64,000 nt of DNA from Nitrosomonas sp. (GCF_019635155.1 NZ_JAHBZY010000007.1:1-64000), one strand, 5' to 3'. Counted from the first letter of the stretch, positions 43,940-54,887 are shown. Translations and numbers: made by a program. Notes: a model not told the origin generated them from the sequence alone.

Positions 43940-45591
43940 ATTAATAGATCAATTAGCGGTGCGAATGGCAATAGCATCCAATAGGGATTAGCATAGGGGA
44001 TATCGATCGCTTGCGGTGGTCCCCAGGGTCCTTCAAAGCCATCCGCTTCAATGGTTTTGGTGCGAAGATAATAAGTGCCGCCATCCGGGCGTTGAACACT
44101 CAGCTGTGTAGCCGAAGTTTGTTCGTCATGCAGGATTTTCTGAAATTCCCGGTCGCGTGCCAATTGAAAGTGAAAACGTTGACCTGCTCCGCCGGCTCGC
44201 CACCCGAATGTCATTTGCGATTTATCGAACTTGGTTTCTTCCATTGCCGGGCCGGGAAAAGGCATACGGAAAGGCATTGCATCCGTATACGGCCCAATGC
44301 CCTCGGTAGCGGAAACCGATGCGATTCGCCAAAAATATTGACCTGGGGTCAATGGCTCGGTCAAATGGAAATCGTTGGTTTTAACTTGTGTATCCTTCGC
44401 AACCAAATCCGAAAATCCGGCATCCTTGCTCACCATTACAATATAGTGCGAAGCTTCGGGTTGTATCGCCCATTTAAATTCCCGAGTTATGGGATCCGCC
44501 ACGCCATCCGGTAGCGGTGCAATGATAAAAGGCGGTTCGGGACGAGCATTCAATGTAAAAGCGATTACCGCGTCATAGCCCTCGATACCGTTCGCATCAA
44601 TACCGCGTACACGCAGCCAGTAATCGCCATCAGGAATATCACCATCGCGGAACGGTAATTTTTCCGTGGTAAATTCAGTTCTTAAATTCTCGAATTTTTG
44701 ATCGCTGGCGATTTGCGCACGATAAGCAACCGCACCGTCTAGTGGATTTAATGTAATAGCCAGCGGTAACTGTTCATAAAGTGACGGTGTGTTGCCAAGA
44801 TCCGGCGGCGGCAGCAGCTTGACCGGAGCGCTGGGAGGTAAGCCTGTCGCAGTGACGGTTCCGAAACCCGCCGGAATGCCGACTTCTTTTGTGTCACCGG
44901 TCACTTGCACCAATCCGCTAAGCACTTCACTGCTGGTGCTTTCTTCCCCGCTGACTATTCCTACACGAAAATCCGTACCGCGCACGGAACTCACTGCCGA
45001 GGGTGTTTTAATCCGGAATCGGGTGCCGATTTCGGATTCCTTCGGCACGGCATTTTCGGTTCGGCCTTTTTGCAAATCTACGAAAGTATCCACCAAACCA
45101 AAATCACCGAAGATTTTCATCGCATCGATACGAATGAAACTGCTGTCCTGCAAGCGGAGAATCGATTGGTCGGTAAACTCTATGGTGACAAAACTGTCAT
45201 TTTCACTACGGATTTCATCGCCGGCGAAAAGCTGCATTCCCAATTCAATCGGTATATTTTCGTCGATATCCAAACGTTTCAACAACGCGGCCCCTTGTAC
45301 ATTCACTACGCGCGCAGTCACACCATCGGTTCGTTGTTTTGACCAAGCCACCGGTATTTTAATTTTAGTTCCTAGCGGAATCGAAAAAGGATTGATGATT
45401 TTATTGAGCTGCTGCAATTGATGAACATAGCGCATACTGTTTAGATGCCGCTCGGTGACATTCCACAAATTATCTCCGGGGCGAATGGTATAAATCCATT
45501 CTTCAGCAGCTGCATAATTAGGTGCAGCGATTAAACCGGAAAGCAACCATAACCAACTGATTAAGTGTTTCTTCGATTTGAGAAGCTCCAT
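43936..45591 (-). CDS. LysM and FecR-domain periplasmic protein
   Basis: The 551-residue exported protein has a signal sequence (to about residue 28), a LysM domain (YTIRPGDNLWNVTERHLN, ~32-80), a FecR-type domain (LFAGDEIRSENDSFVTIEF and TPSAVSSVRGTDFRVG, ~115-215) and fibronectin-like repeats (~270-520) with WLRVRGID/YFWRIASV-type strands. It ends in a hydrophobic stretch (YWMLLPFAPLIDLLI) that may anchor it. LysM implies peptidoglycan binding. FecR/CHASE2 neighbours are a recurring pair; here the partner is the coupled c-di-GMP protein downstream. GGAG precedes the ATG. Confidence 0.88.
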   Translation of the reverse strand: MELLKSKKHLISWLWLLSGLIAAPNYAAAEEWIYTIRPGDNLWNVTERHLNSMRYVHQLQQLNKIINPFSIPLGTKIKIPVAWSKQRTDGVTARVVNVQGAALLKRLDIDENIPIELGMQLFAGDEIRSENDSFVTIEFTDQSILRLQDSSFIRIDAMKIFGDFGLVDTFVDLQKGRTENAVPKESEIGTRFRIKTPSAVSSVRGTDFRVGIVSGEESTSSEVLSGLVQVTGDTKEVGIPAGFGTVTATGLPPSAPVKLLPPPDLGNTPSLYEQLPLAITLNPLDGAVAYRAQIASDQKFENLRTEFTTEKLPFRDGDIPDGDYWLRVRGIDANGIEGYDAVIAFTLNARPEPPFIIAPLPDGVADPITREFKWAIQPEASHYIVMVSKDAGFSDLVAKDTQVKTNDFHLTEPLTPGQYFWRIASVSATEGIGPYTDAMPFRMPFPGPAMEETKFDKSQMTFGWRAGGAGQRFHFQLARDREFQKILHDEQTSATQLSVQRPDGGTYYLRTKTIEADGFEGPWGPPQAIDIPYANPYWMLLPFAPLIDLLI

Positions 45592-45649
45592 GTCATTCTC
45601 CGGTATATGTCAGATAATTCTGAATTTTAAGGTAAATTATTACAATTTT

Positions 45650-46694
<1,045 letters not shown>

Positions 46695-46736
46695 TTATTT
46701 ATCAACGTTGATTTAACCAGCCGATTATCGAAATCC

Positions 46737-47636
46737 ATGTTTTCCGAAGCACACCCACAACTTCATACCATCCGCGACCTGTTACGTTTTGCCGTCAGCC
46801 AGTTTAACAAAGCCGGATTGCATTTCGGCCACGGTTCCGCCACTGCTTTTGATGAAGCGGCATATCTTATTCTGAAAACGCTTTATTTGCCACTCGATCA
46901 ACTCGAACCGTTTCTCGATGCGCGCCTCACCGCAACCGAATGCAAACAAATCCTCGGCATCCTCGAGCGCCGCGTTCATGAACGCATTCCTGCAGCTTAT
47001 TTGACGCATGAAGCCTGGCTCGGCGAATTCAGTTTTTATGTCGATAAGCGCGTGATCATCCCGCGTTCGTTTATTGCCGAATTGCTGCAAACGCAATTGT
47101 CACCGTGGATCACCGACCCTAATGACGTCACGATGGCACTCGATCTATGCACCGGTTCCGGTTGTCTCGCTATTTTACTGGCGCATGCTTTTGAGAATGT
47201 ACAGATCGATGCTGCCGATCTTTCCAAAGATGCGCTCGCCGTAGCGAAAAAGAATGTGCAGGATTACGGATTGGAACACCGGATCGAGCTGATCGAATCC
47301 GATCTGTTCTCATCCCTGAAGAAGAAACGCTACGACTTGATCATTAGCAATCCGCCCTACGTCAACGCCGAATCGATGCAGCAATTGCCGCAGGAGTACC
47401 GTCACGAACCCGGCAGCGCCCTTGCCAGCGGTAATGACGGCCTCGACGCCACCCGGCGGATCCTGCGGCATGCCGCCCAGCACTTAACCGAGGATGGTAT
47501 CCTCATCGTCGAAATCGGCCACAACCGCGATGCGTTGGAACAAGCGTATCCGCAATTACCGTTTACCTGGTTGGAAACCAGCGGCGGAGATGAATTTGTG
47601 TTTTTGTTACAGCGTGAGCAGTTACGGAATGAATGA
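46737..47636 (+). CDS. prmB: Ribosomal protein L3 N5-glutamine methyltransferase PrmB
   Basis: The 299-residue SAM-dependent enzyme has the PrmB/PrmC catalytic motif NPPYVNAESM near residue 200 and SAM motif I LDLCTGSGCLAILLAHAF. The YVDKRVIIPRSFIAELL region distinguishes PrmB from PrmC (RSFIAEL). ATG at 46737 gives the normal N-terminus; the frame is open for 29 more codons upstream without support. Its stop overlaps the next start (ATGA). Confidence 0.92.
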   Translation: MFSEAHPQLHTIRDLLRFAVSQFNKAGLHFGHGSATAFDEAAYLILKTLYLPLDQLEPFLDARLTATECKQILGILERRVHERIPAAYLTHEAWLGEFSFYVDKRVIIPRSFIAELLQTQLSPWITDPNDVTMALDLCTGSGCLAILLAHAFENVQIDAADLSKDALAVAKKNVQDYGLEHRIELIESDLFSSLKKKRYDLIISNPPYVNAESMQQLPQEYRHEPGSALASGNDGLDATRRILRHAAQHLTEDGILIVEIGHNRDALEQAYPQLPFTWLETSGGDEFVFLLQREQLRNE

Positions 47637-48763
47637 CCGAATGTATCCTAGTGAATAATACCACTCGCACTGACAACCCTGTATCAAAGCCGGTCAAGCC
47701 TAAGCTGAAACGCAAACGTAATACGGTGATGCGCAGCGATCGCGCAGTATCAAGAACTTACAAACGCACCAGAAAAAATCCGTTCGACGGATTGCAACGA
47801 AAAGTACTGCTGGTCGGTATTGAAATCACTGCATTAATCATCGCCGCGGCATGCGCCATTATCTTGTTACTCGGCCATGCAGCCAACCGATTCTCGGGCA
47901 CCGGCTTTTTCGCCAACTTATTACCGTTTACCGCAGGAATTTTGGCATTGATACTGATAGTCAGCCTTTTCCTGATCGGCTGGTGGAAATTGCGGCAATG
48001 GTTGCGAATACGCTCGGAATATTGGATACCCGTTTTATCGGTGGCGCTTGCACTGCAGACTGCGTGGTTTGTCACTCATGATCAATTCACACTGGCTTAC
48101 GGCCATTTCCGCACGCTGGTCGGCGGCAAGGAAGAAGCTGGCCGCGTGACGATCGCGCATCAAGTGTATGCCGCATACCGGCGACAGGATGCGGCGCAGT
48201 TGCAAAAAATGCTCAATCGCTCTCAGGAATACCGGCAAGTCATCGAAGCAGCAGCGCGTACATTCAGAATCGACTCCCATTTATTGCACGGTCTCGCGGC
48301 TACCGAATCGTCATTCATTCCACGCACCAGCAGCGATGGCGGGCGCGGTCTGTTTCAAATTACCCGCGTGCCGGAAGCGGCGATCAATCAGGCACGCCGG
48401 TATTTAGGCACGGACAAAATTCTGCTGGATGATTCGCGACACAATGCCTTTGTCGCAGCCGCAACATTTAAGCATTACTTGGCGGAAATGAACGGCGATT
48501 TGTTCCTGGGATTGCTGGCGTATAACATCGGTCCGGCAAACGGCGGCCTGCGCTTTATCATGCAACAATACGGCGCAACCGATTTCACTACGATACAGCC
48601 CTATTTGCAAACGCTGCCGCGCGATTATCCGATCCGGGTGCTGAGTTATTCTCTGGCATTCCGGTTATGGCATCAGGAAGGTAAGCTACTGGCGTATGAG
48701 GAAGGTAACAATGCCATTCAAATCCAACGTATCGGCATACCGGGGCTGCATACCGGCCTATAG
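47633..48763 (+). CDS. Membrane-anchored lytic transglycosylase (SLT domain)
   Basis: The 376-residue protein has a basic N-terminus (~60 residues, many Lys/Arg), three hydrophobic helices (~60-155) and a C-terminal SLT lysozyme-like domain. The catalytic Glu is in LAATESSFIPRTSSDGGRGL and AYNIGPANGG completes the site. It should cleave glycan strands on the periplasmic side. A long basic cytoplasmic head before the helices is unusual for the family. It is coupled to prmB by a 4-base overlap. Confidence 0.85.
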   Translation: MTECILVNNTTRTDNPVSKPVKPKLKRKRNTVMRSDRAVSRTYKRTRKNPFDGLQRKVLLVGIEITALIIAAACAIILLLGHAANRFSGTGFFANLLPFTAGILALILIVSLFLIGWWKLRQWLRIRSEYWIPVLSVALALQTAWFVTHDQFTLAYGHFRTLVGGKEEAGRVTIAHQVYAAYRRQDAAQLQKMLNRSQEYRQVIEAAARTFRIDSHLLHGLAATESSFIPRTSSDGGRGLFQITRVPEAAINQARRYLGTDKILLDDSRHNAFVAAATFKHYLAEMNGDLFLGLLAYNIGPANGGLRFIMQQYGATDFTTIQPYLQTLPRDYPIRVLSYSLAFRLWHQEGKLLAYEEGNNAIQIQRIGIPGLHTGL

Positions 48764-48842
48764 CGATCCATAGCCGTTGCGCTGCATATCGCCTTTGCGT
48801 GTATAGTACGCATTCTGTTGTTCATTGGAGAAAATCACAACG

Positions 48843-49097
48843 ATGTCAAATACAGTTATTGACTGCGAGCTTCACGATTTCGTCGAAGTCGCTTGCATGT
48901 ACCGCTATCAGTTGAAACTCATTTTAAAGGACGGCCAAGTTATCGAAGGCACAGCCATCGATATCGTCAATACGCCTGAGAAGCGCGAGTGTCTCGTCAT
49001 CGAAAACGATGACCGGCACCAAGTTGATCTAATGCTGCTCGCCAAAATGCAAGTGCTCACACCCAATGCCAAGTTCCAGGAAGTGGTTTTCGAATAA
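48843..49097 (+). CDS. rof: Rho-binding antiterminator (Rof family)
   Basis: Rof (YaeO) binds Rho and blocks its RNA entry, reducing termination. The 84-residue product CELHDFVEVACMYRYQLKLI, then DIVNTPEKRECLVIEN, matches the small Sm-like beta-barrel of the family. The ATG at 48843 follows GGAG at a workable distance; an ATG 18 bases upstream lies too close to it. Confidence 0.85.
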   Translation: MSNTVIDCELHDFVEVACMYRYQLKLILKDGQVIEGTAIDIVNTPEKRECLVIENDDRHQVDLMLLAKMQVLTPNAKFQEVVFE

Positions 49098-49164
49098 CAT
49101 TTATCGTTAACCGCTAATCCGCATTGATGCTTTCTTCATCAGCCGATCATTTGCACACTTTCCA

Positions 49165-50253
49165 ATGTCATTCATCGCTCAAAGTTTAATCCGTTGGCAT
49201 CCGTTGCATGGACGCCATGATTTGCCTTGGCAGCGCAGCCGTGATGCTTATGCGATTTGGCTATCGGAAATCATGTTGCAACAAACGCAAGTCAGCACGG
49301 TAATTCCTTACTATGTGCGTTTCATGCAAACTTTTCCTGCGATTGATAGCTTGGCGCAAGCACATCTCGACGATGTGCTTACTTTGTGGAGCGGTTTGGG
49401 TTACTACTCACGTGCGCGTAATTTGCATTTAACCGCCCAAAGAATTGTGCATGAACACCATGGAAGATTTCCCGAGTCGCGGGAAACCATTCAACAGCTC
49501 CCAGGTATCGGCCGTTCGACAGCCGCTGCGATTGCAGTCTTTGCATTCGGGCAACGCGAAGCCATTCTCGATGGTAACGTGAAACGGATTTTTGCGCGTT
49601 TTTTCGGTATCGAGGGTTATCCCGGACAACCCAAGATTCAAAACTTGCTATGGCAAAAAGCCGAGCTATCACTCCCCGCCGATCATCGTGGCGATAATAT
49701 CGAAACTTACACTCAGGCTTTGATGGATCTGGGCGCTGTTATCTGCACCCGGGATAAACCGCAGTGCGGCATATGCCCGTTACAGCCGCAGTGCATCGCT
49801 TGGCAGCAACAACGCACCACGCAATTGCCTACTGCCAAACCGCGCAAACCATTACCCCGGAAAGAAACCGTATTGCTGTTACTACAGTATCAACAGCGAT
49901 TGCTGCTTAAGAAGAGACCGGCACCCGGCATCTGGGGAGGATTATGGTGTCCGCCGGAAATGGAAATTGGCGCCGATGTCATGGATTATTGCCATCGGCA
50001 ATGGGGTTTTGCAGTTCGACCACCGGTTGAATTACCGGCGTTCGATCATCAATTCACGCATTTCAAATTACGCATTCACCCGCAGCTATTGCATGTTGTT
50101 TCGGATAATTCGATCACGTCTCCGGATTATGTCTGGTTAAAACCGGCGGAAGCGATCGTGCAAGGAATTCCGGCGCCGGTGCGCGCACTTTTAAAACGAA
50201 ACTTTTTGCAGAACTATACTCCCTCCTCTTCTCTCATCGAACAATATGGATAA
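49165..50253 (+). CDS. mutY: A/G-specific adenine DNA glycosylase MutY
   Basis: MutY removes adenine opposite 8-oxoguanine. The 362-residue protein has SEIMLQQTQV with the catalytic Glu, the helix-hairpin-helix LPGIGRSTAAAI, the catalytic Asp in AILDGNVKR, and the 4Fe-4S ligand set C-x6-C-x2-C-x5-C around residues 193-209. The C-terminal NUDIX-like domain (RPAPGIWGGLWCPPE) is complete. Its last eight bases overlap the next gene. Confidence 0.94.
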   Translation: MSFIAQSLIRWHPLHGRHDLPWQRSRDAYAIWLSEIMLQQTQVSTVIPYYVRFMQTFPAIDSLAQAHLDDVLTLWSGLGYYSRARNLHLTAQRIVHEHHGRFPESRETIQQLPGIGRSTAAAIAVFAFGQREAILDGNVKRIFARFFGIEGYPGQPKIQNLLWQKAELSLPADHRGDNIETYTQALMDLGAVICTRDKPQCGICPLQPQCIAWQQQRTTQLPTAKPRKPLPRKETVLLLLQYQQRLLLKKRPAPGIWGGLWCPPEMEIGADVMDYCHRQWGFAVRPPVELPAFDHQFTHFKLRIHPQLLHVVSDNSITSPDYVWLKPAEAIVQGIPAPVRALLKRNFLQNYTPSSSLIEQYG

Positions 50254-50857
50254 TCTGGTCGAATGGAAAAAGCAGCAACGCAAGCAATTGATTGCAACGC
50301 GCGAAGCGGTTGCGGAACATTTGCGCCGGCAATGGAGCGCAGCGATTTCGGCTTTTCTCAAACAAGGATTAGCGCAGCCGCAACAGATGACAATCGGGAT
50401 CTATTGGCCATTTCGTGGTGAATATGACTTCCGCCCTATTGCCGAGTATTTTCTACAACGTGGCGCAACGCTGGCTTTGCCGGAAGTCGTCGAGAAATTC
50501 CAACCGCTGCGCTTTCGCGAATGGCTGCCGGATATGTCGATGATAAACGGCGCCTATGGAATTCCGGCACCGGACAACACCCCGATTGTCAGGCTCGATG
50601 CAATCATCGTGCCGATGGTAGGATTTGATCCGCAAGGTTACCGGCTGGGTTACGGTAGCGGTTATTATGATCGCACGCTTGCAACCTACGAGCACCAGCC
50701 ATTAACCATCGGCATCGCTTTCGAGTTGCAGCGCTTGCCGGATATATATCCGCAAGCGCATGATATTTCAATGCATTATATCGTCACAGAAGCCGGAATT
50801 TTTCAAACCAAAGCACACCATTTAATTCCTGCTTCAGTACTTCAAAATTCAAAGTGA
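50246..50857 (+). CDS. 5-formyltetrahydrofolate cyclo-ligase
   Basis: The enzyme converts 5-formyl-THF to 5,10-methenyl-THF using ATP. The 203-residue product has an N-terminal basic helix (KKQQRKQLIATREAV), the YWPFRGEYDFRP motif, and the signature GYRLGYGSGYYDRTL. 6S RNA often lies next to this gene in proteobacteria, but here mutY overlaps it upstream and the ubiX end follows 19 bases downstream, leaving no room. Confidence 0.92.
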   Translation: MDNLVEWKKQQRKQLIATREAVAEHLRRQWSAAISAFLKQGLAQPQQMTIGIYWPFRGEYDFRPIAEYFLQRGATLALPEVVEKFQPLRFREWLPDMSMINGAYGIPAPDNTPIVRLDAIIVPMVGFDPQGYRLGYGSGYYDRTLATYEHQPLTIGIAFELQRLPDIYPQAHDISMHYIVTEAGIFQTKAHHLIPASVLQNSK

Positions 50858-50876
50858 CTTTAAAGAAACTATAATA

Positions 50877-51503
50877 TCAACCTTCCCCGCCCCAGCGCGG
50901 CATCAGATCATGCTTGACGTTCAAATGATCCAGCACGCGCGCAACCACGAAATCCACCAGATCTTGCACGGTTTGCGGATGATGATAAAAACCGGGATTC
51001 GCCGGGAGAAGAGTAGCGCCGCTTCGTGCCAGCTTTAACATATTTTCCAGGTGAATCATGGAAAACGGTGTTTCCCGCGGTACGATAATCAACGGACGGT
51101 TTTCTTTCAGCATGACATCAGCCGCACGCTCGATTAGATTTTGACTCATCCCGGCAGCAATGGCCGCCAAAGTTCCCATCGTGCAAGGACAAATCACCAT
51201 CGCATCGGCCGGGTTGGAGCCGGATGCAACCGGCGCAAACCATTCCTCGCGACCGAACACCCGCAATTGCTCGTCAAAAATGTTATAACGGCCACGAAGA
51301 AAGGCTTCGGCTTCTTTGGCGCTGGACGGCAGCGCCAATCCCATTTCCTGCTGTGCAACGATTTGTGCGACTTTTGAATAAAGTAAGTAGACTTGTTTGT
51401 TTTGTTGCAGCAACACTTCAAGCAAGCGAATTCCATACGGCATTCCCGATGCGCCTGTAAACGCCAAGGTAATCGTGTCAGGACTGCTTATACTTGTCCG
51501 CAT
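50877..51503 (-). CDS. ubiX: Flavin prenyltransferase UbiX
   Basis: UbiX makes prenylated FMN, the cofactor of the decarboxylase UbiD in ubiquinone synthesis. The 208-residue product has the flavodoxin-like start FTGASGMPYGIRLLEVLL, the SNPADAMVICPCTMGTLAAI block and LIIVPRETPFSMIHLENML, all family signatures. It is the last gene of the minus-strand cluster, 44 bases after hprK. Confidence 0.93.
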   Translation of the reverse strand: MRTSISSPDTITLAFTGASGMPYGIRLLEVLLQQNKQVYLLYSKVAQIVAQQEMGLALPSSAKEAEAFLRGRYNIFDEQLRVFGREEWFAPVASGSNPADAMVICPCTMGTLAAIAAGMSQNLIERAADVMLKENRPLIIVPRETPFSMIHLENMLKLARSGATLLPANPGFYHHPQTVQDLVDFVVARVLDHLNVKHDLMPRWGGEG

Positions 51504-51547
51504 TGCTATGTGAGATCATGATCGGAATGAATAAAGAAGCTTCCCTG

Positions 51548-52507
51548 CTATGATTGATTTTTATCCGACGATTCTTCGTTCATGACGCGTTCGTGCCGCT
51601 CTATAAACTCTTTGGTACCGTCGATACCGCGTAATTGCAATACATAATTCCTAACCGCAGCTTCCACCAGTACCGCCAGATTGCGCCCCGCCGCTACTGG
51701 AATAATAACCTTGCGGATATCGACGCTCATGATACTTTCAGTCAAATCGCTGATCGGAAGCCGTTCCAGAGCACCGGAACCACTTCCTCCGCTATTTTGC
51801 AAATGTACGATCAGCTTCATGTTCTTGCGCCGCCGCACCGCGGTTTCACCGAAAATAGTGCGGATATTCAACATCCCCAGTCCGCGTACTTCCAAATAAT
51901 CTCTTAACATCGGCGGACAACGGCCTTCCAATGTCTCCGGTGCGATCCGGCGCAACTCCACGACATCATCGGCAACCAAGCCATGACCGCGGCTGATCAA
52001 TTCCAAAGCAAGCTCGCTTTTACCGACACCGCTCTCGCCGGTAATCATGACACCCATTCCCAGCACATCCAGCATCACGCCGTGCAAGCTGCACGAAGGC
52101 GCCAAGATGCCGCTCAGATACGTTCTTATCAGCCAAATTACTTCCAGACCGGAATACGGGGAGTGTAATAAGGGAATATTGTACGTATTGGCCATGTCGA
52201 GAATCGCGATGGGAACCTCCGCATCATCCGCAACAATGATGCAGGCCAAATTGCTATGCGTAAGCTGATTGATCTTCTTCTCTAAAGAAGCAGCTTCCTG
52301 CTTGTTCAGATAGTGAATTTCATCACTGCTAATCACCTGAATGCGATCCGGATGGATAAAATTCAGATGACCAATCATACCCTGACCCGATTGGGAAATT
52401 TCGTCTTCACTCAGTTCAATCGAACTGCCGCTTTGACCCGCAATCCAACTGAGCTTGAGTTTATCCCTTTTGTCTTCAAAAAGTTGTGCAATGCTAATTC
52501 GCGACAC
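51548..52507 (-). CDS. hprK: HPr kinase/phosphorylase
   Basis: HprK phosphorylates HPr on serine and reverses it, controlling the regulatory PTS. From the GTG at 52507 the protein has 319 residues, starting SRISIAQLFEDKRDKLKLSW as in betaproteobacterial HprK. The P-loop GESGVGKSELALELISRGHG and following VADDVVEL are in the C-terminal half. The start lies inside the end of ptsN (14-base overlap), so translation is coupled. An upstream ATG at 52576 would extend into ptsN without family support. Confidence 0.92.
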   Translation of the reverse strand: MSRISIAQLFEDKRDKLKLSWIAGQSGSSIELSEDEISQSGQGMIGHLNFIHPDRIQVISSDEIHYLNKQEAASLEKKINQLTHSNLACIIVADDAEVPIAILDMANTYNIPLLHSPYSGLEVIWLIRTYLSGILAPSCSLHGVMLDVLGMGVMITGESGVGKSELALELISRGHGLVADDVVELRRIAPETLEGRCPPMLRDYLEVRGLGMLNIRTIFGETAVRRRKNMKLIVHLQNSGGSGSGALERLPISDLTESIMSVDIRKVIIPVAAGRNLAVLVEAAVRNYVLQLRGIDGTKEFIERHERVMNEESSDKNQS

Positions 52508-52964
52508 CGGGTGACTCCCAATCAGCAATGAGTTTGTGAATCGCGGCAGCATCCTTGCATTGCAGGATACTTTCACGAAACTGTTTATCGCTGAACATCT
52601 GTGCTAATTCACTCAGAATCTGCAAATGTTTGTCAGTCGCTTTTTCCGGCACCAATAAGATGCAAGCAATATTGACCGGTTGCCCATCGGGTGCATCGAA
52701 CGGTATCCCTTCTTTCATCGTCACCAGCGCAGCCACAGCTTCACGCAGGCCTTTAATGCGGCCATGCGGAATCGCAACTCCCTGCCCCAGCCCTGTCGAA
52801 CCAAGCTTCTCGCGTGCAAACAAGCTATCAAAAACCTGACTCCGCGCAATGTGATTGGTGTTCTCAAATAACAATCCGGCTTGCTCGAAAACACGTTTCT
52901 TGCTGGTAACATCCAGATCGACGATGACATTCGATAATGGTAACAATTGCGAAATCTGATTCAT
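52494..52964 (-). CDS. ptsN: PTS EIIA-Ntr protein PtsN
   Basis: EIIA-Ntr is the regulatory output of the nitrogen PTS, acting on potassium transport and other targets. The 156-residue product has the phosphorylated histidine in GQGVAIPHGRIKGL near residue 66. It lies in the conserved order rpoN-hpf-ptsN-hprK. No sugar PTS gene is present in the window, consistent with a purely regulatory system. Confidence 0.93.
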   Translation of the reverse strand: MNQISQLLPLSNVIVDLDVTSKKRVFEQAGLLFENTNHIARSQVFDSLFAREKLGSTGLGQGVAIPHGRIKGLREAVAALVTMKEGIPFDAPDGQPVNIACILLVPEKATDKHLQILSELAQMFSDKQFRESILQCKDAAAIHKLIADWESPGVAN

Positions 52965-53090
52965 GTAAAATAGATTTTATAAACAAAAAATTAAGTCTGC
53001 AGTTTCTTGAATTGCAGTCAAAATGCTTTCGAGAAAAGTATTCAGAAATTGCTAAAAAATGCAAAGAAAGAAAAAGCTTTATATTCCGGA

Positions 53091-53414
53091 TCACTCCAAC
53101 TCTTGATCTTTTAAGGCACCGTGATTTCGCCGCTCCAAATTTTTCTCCTTGTGCTTCAGTATCTGCCGGTCCAGTTTATCGATCAGGCTGTCGATGGATG
53201 CATACATGTCTTCACTATCGGTTTCGACAAAAATATCTTTGCCACGTATATGAACATTCGCTTCGGCCTTTTGCCTGAGTTTCTCGACCGATAGAATGAC
53301 GCTGACATCAATGACATGATCAAAATGCCGTGTAATCTTCCCAATTTTCGAAGTGACATAATCACGCATTGCATCAGTAATTTCTACATGGTTGCCGGTA
53401 AGTTTTAAGTTCAT
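53091..53414 (-). CDS. hpf: Ribosome hibernation promoting factor (short HPF)
   Basis: The 107-residue S30AE protein binds the 30S decoding centre and promotes inactive 100S ribosomes in stationary phase. The typical start MNLKLTGNHVEITDAMRDYV and basic DSLIDKLDRQILKHKEK tail are visible. Short type, without the dimerisation domain of long HPF. It follows rpoN by 18 bases, so co-transcription is likely. Confidence 0.92.
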   Translation of the reverse strand: MNLKLTGNHVEITDAMRDYVTSKIGKITRHFDHVIDVSVILSVEKLRQKAEANVHIRGKDIFVETDSEDMYASIDSLIDKLDRQILKHKEKNLERRNHGALKDQELE

Positions 53415-53432
53415 TATTGTTCCCTTATTCTG

Positions 53433-54887
53433 TTAAATGGATTTACGAAGATTGGCTGCAGGAATCTGTAACGATTCCCGATACTTTGCAATAGTGCGAC
53501 GAGCAACAACAATTCCTTGTTGTTCCAGAATGCTTGAAATTTTATTATCGCTGAGTGGTTTCCTTGGATTTTCTTCCTGTACCAATTGCTTGATTAATGC
53601 ACGGATAGCCGTTGCAGAACAAGCCCCTCCTGAATCGGTAGCAACATGACTACCAAAAAAATATTTCAGTTCAAAAATGCCCCGCGGAGTATACATAAAT
53701 TTTTGCGTGGTTACCCGGGATACCGTTGATTCATGCAGATTCAACACTTCCGCGATCTCCCGCAATACAAGTGGCCGCATAGCAACATCTCCATGCTCAA
53801 AAAATTGCTGTTGACGCTCCACGATTACACTGGCTACTTTGAGAATGGTGCTTGAGCGTTGCTGAATATTCTTAATCAGCCATTTGGCTTCATTCAATTG
53901 GTTTATCAACCCACGTTCAGAATGATGTTCCTGCTTTAATATATTAGCATAGAGATGATTAATATTGAGGCGTGGAATTGCAGCCTGATTCAGGCTCGCT
54001 ATCCAGGTTCCGGCTTTTTTGGTAACCGTTATATCCGGAACGATATAGCGTTCGTTGTGCGAATTAAACTGTGCGCCCGGTTTCGGATTTAAATGAGTGA
54101 TTAGCTTTTGTATCGCCCGTAAACTTTGATCATCACATTCCAGCAACCGCTTGATTTGTATAAAATCATGCGATGCCAGAATTTCCAAATATTCCTGCAC
54201 GACTTTAATGGCTTGTTCCCGGTGGCACACTTCACCAGGCAATGCTTTCAGCTGTAATACCAAGCACTCTTTTAAATTGCGCGCGCCGATGCCAGCCGGA
54301 TCAAAATGCTGTAAGCAGCCAAGCGCATTTTCCAAGTCGGTTAAATCAATTTCCAATTCTTCAGGGAGCATTTCCAGCAACTCGCCTAAATCCTGCAACA
54401 GATAACCATCCTCATCCAAGCTATCGATCAATAACCGTACGAGATTTTTCTGTTGTTCTGAAATTTGACTTAAAGAGGTTTGGAAATTCAAATGTTCCCG
54501 CAAACTCAGCGGCTTGGCCGGTAGTTGTAATGAATCACGATCATTATCGTCATAATCATTCGCTGCCGAAATATTTTCCTGCGGCCATTCCGATCCGGAA
54601 TCGAAACTGTCTTCCGCCACGGCGTCATTCAGCGGTGCGGTTTCTTCTGCAGAAGCATCATTATTAAACTCTTCCGCATTGGGAGCCAATGGACTTTCGA
54701 AAGTATTATTGTCAACGGTTGCTGTATTCCATTCTTCATACACCTCCAGCAGTGGATTGTCCTGAACAATTCGCTCTATTTCCTGATTCAGTTCAAGTGT
54801 CGACAACTGTAACAAACGGATAGATTGCTGTAACTGGGGGGTGAGCCGCAATTGCTGCGACAATTTGAGTTGGAGCGCTGGTTTCAT
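53433..54887 (-). CDS. rpoN: RNA polymerase sigma-54 factor RpoN
   Basis: The 484-residue sigma-54 has the Gln/Leu-rich activator-responsive region I (LKLSQQLRLTPQLQQSIRLL), an acidic region II (~60-130), the core-binding domain, a helix-turn-helix (LREIAEVLNLHESTVSRVT) and the C-terminal RpoN box ARRTIAKYRE. It directs transcription from -24/-12 promoters with enhancer-binding proteins, including nitrogen-related genes. It lies between lptB (54 bases upstream) and hpf. Confidence 0.95.
   Translation of the reverse strand: MKPALQLKLSQQLRLTPQLQQSIRLLQLSTLELNQEIERIVQDNPLLEVYEEWNTATVDNNTFESPLAPNAEEFNNDASAEETAPLNDAVAEDSFDSGSEWPQENISAANDYDDNDRDSLQLPAKPLSLREHLNFQTSLSQISEQQKNLVRLLIDSLDEDGYLLQDLGELLEMLPEELEIDLTDLENALGCLQHFDPAGIGARNLKECLVLQLKALPGEVCHREQAIKVVQEYLEILASHDFIQIKRLLECDDQSLRAIQKLITHLNPKPGAQFNSHNERYIVPDITVTKKAGTWIASLNQAAIPRLNINHLYANILKQEHHSERGLINQLNEAKWLIKNIQQRSSTILKVASVIVERQQQFFEHGDVAMRPLVLREIAEVLNLHESTVSRVTTQKFMYTPRGIFELKYFFGSHVATDSGGACSATAIRALIKQLVQEENPRKPLSDNKISSILEQQGIVVARRTIAKYRESLQIPAANLRKSI

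Noticed and set aside
45436-45591. Idea that the FecR-domain protein belongs to an iron-siderophore FecIR system
   Set aside because: There is no FecI sigma factor or TonB receptor nearby, and LysM plus fibronectin-like repeats and the coupled CHASE2 partner point elsewhere.
50858-50876. Expected site for 6S RNA beside the 5-formyl-THF cyclo-ligase gene
   Set aside because: Only 19 bases lie downstream and mutY overlaps upstream, so there is no room for an RNA of ~180 bases.
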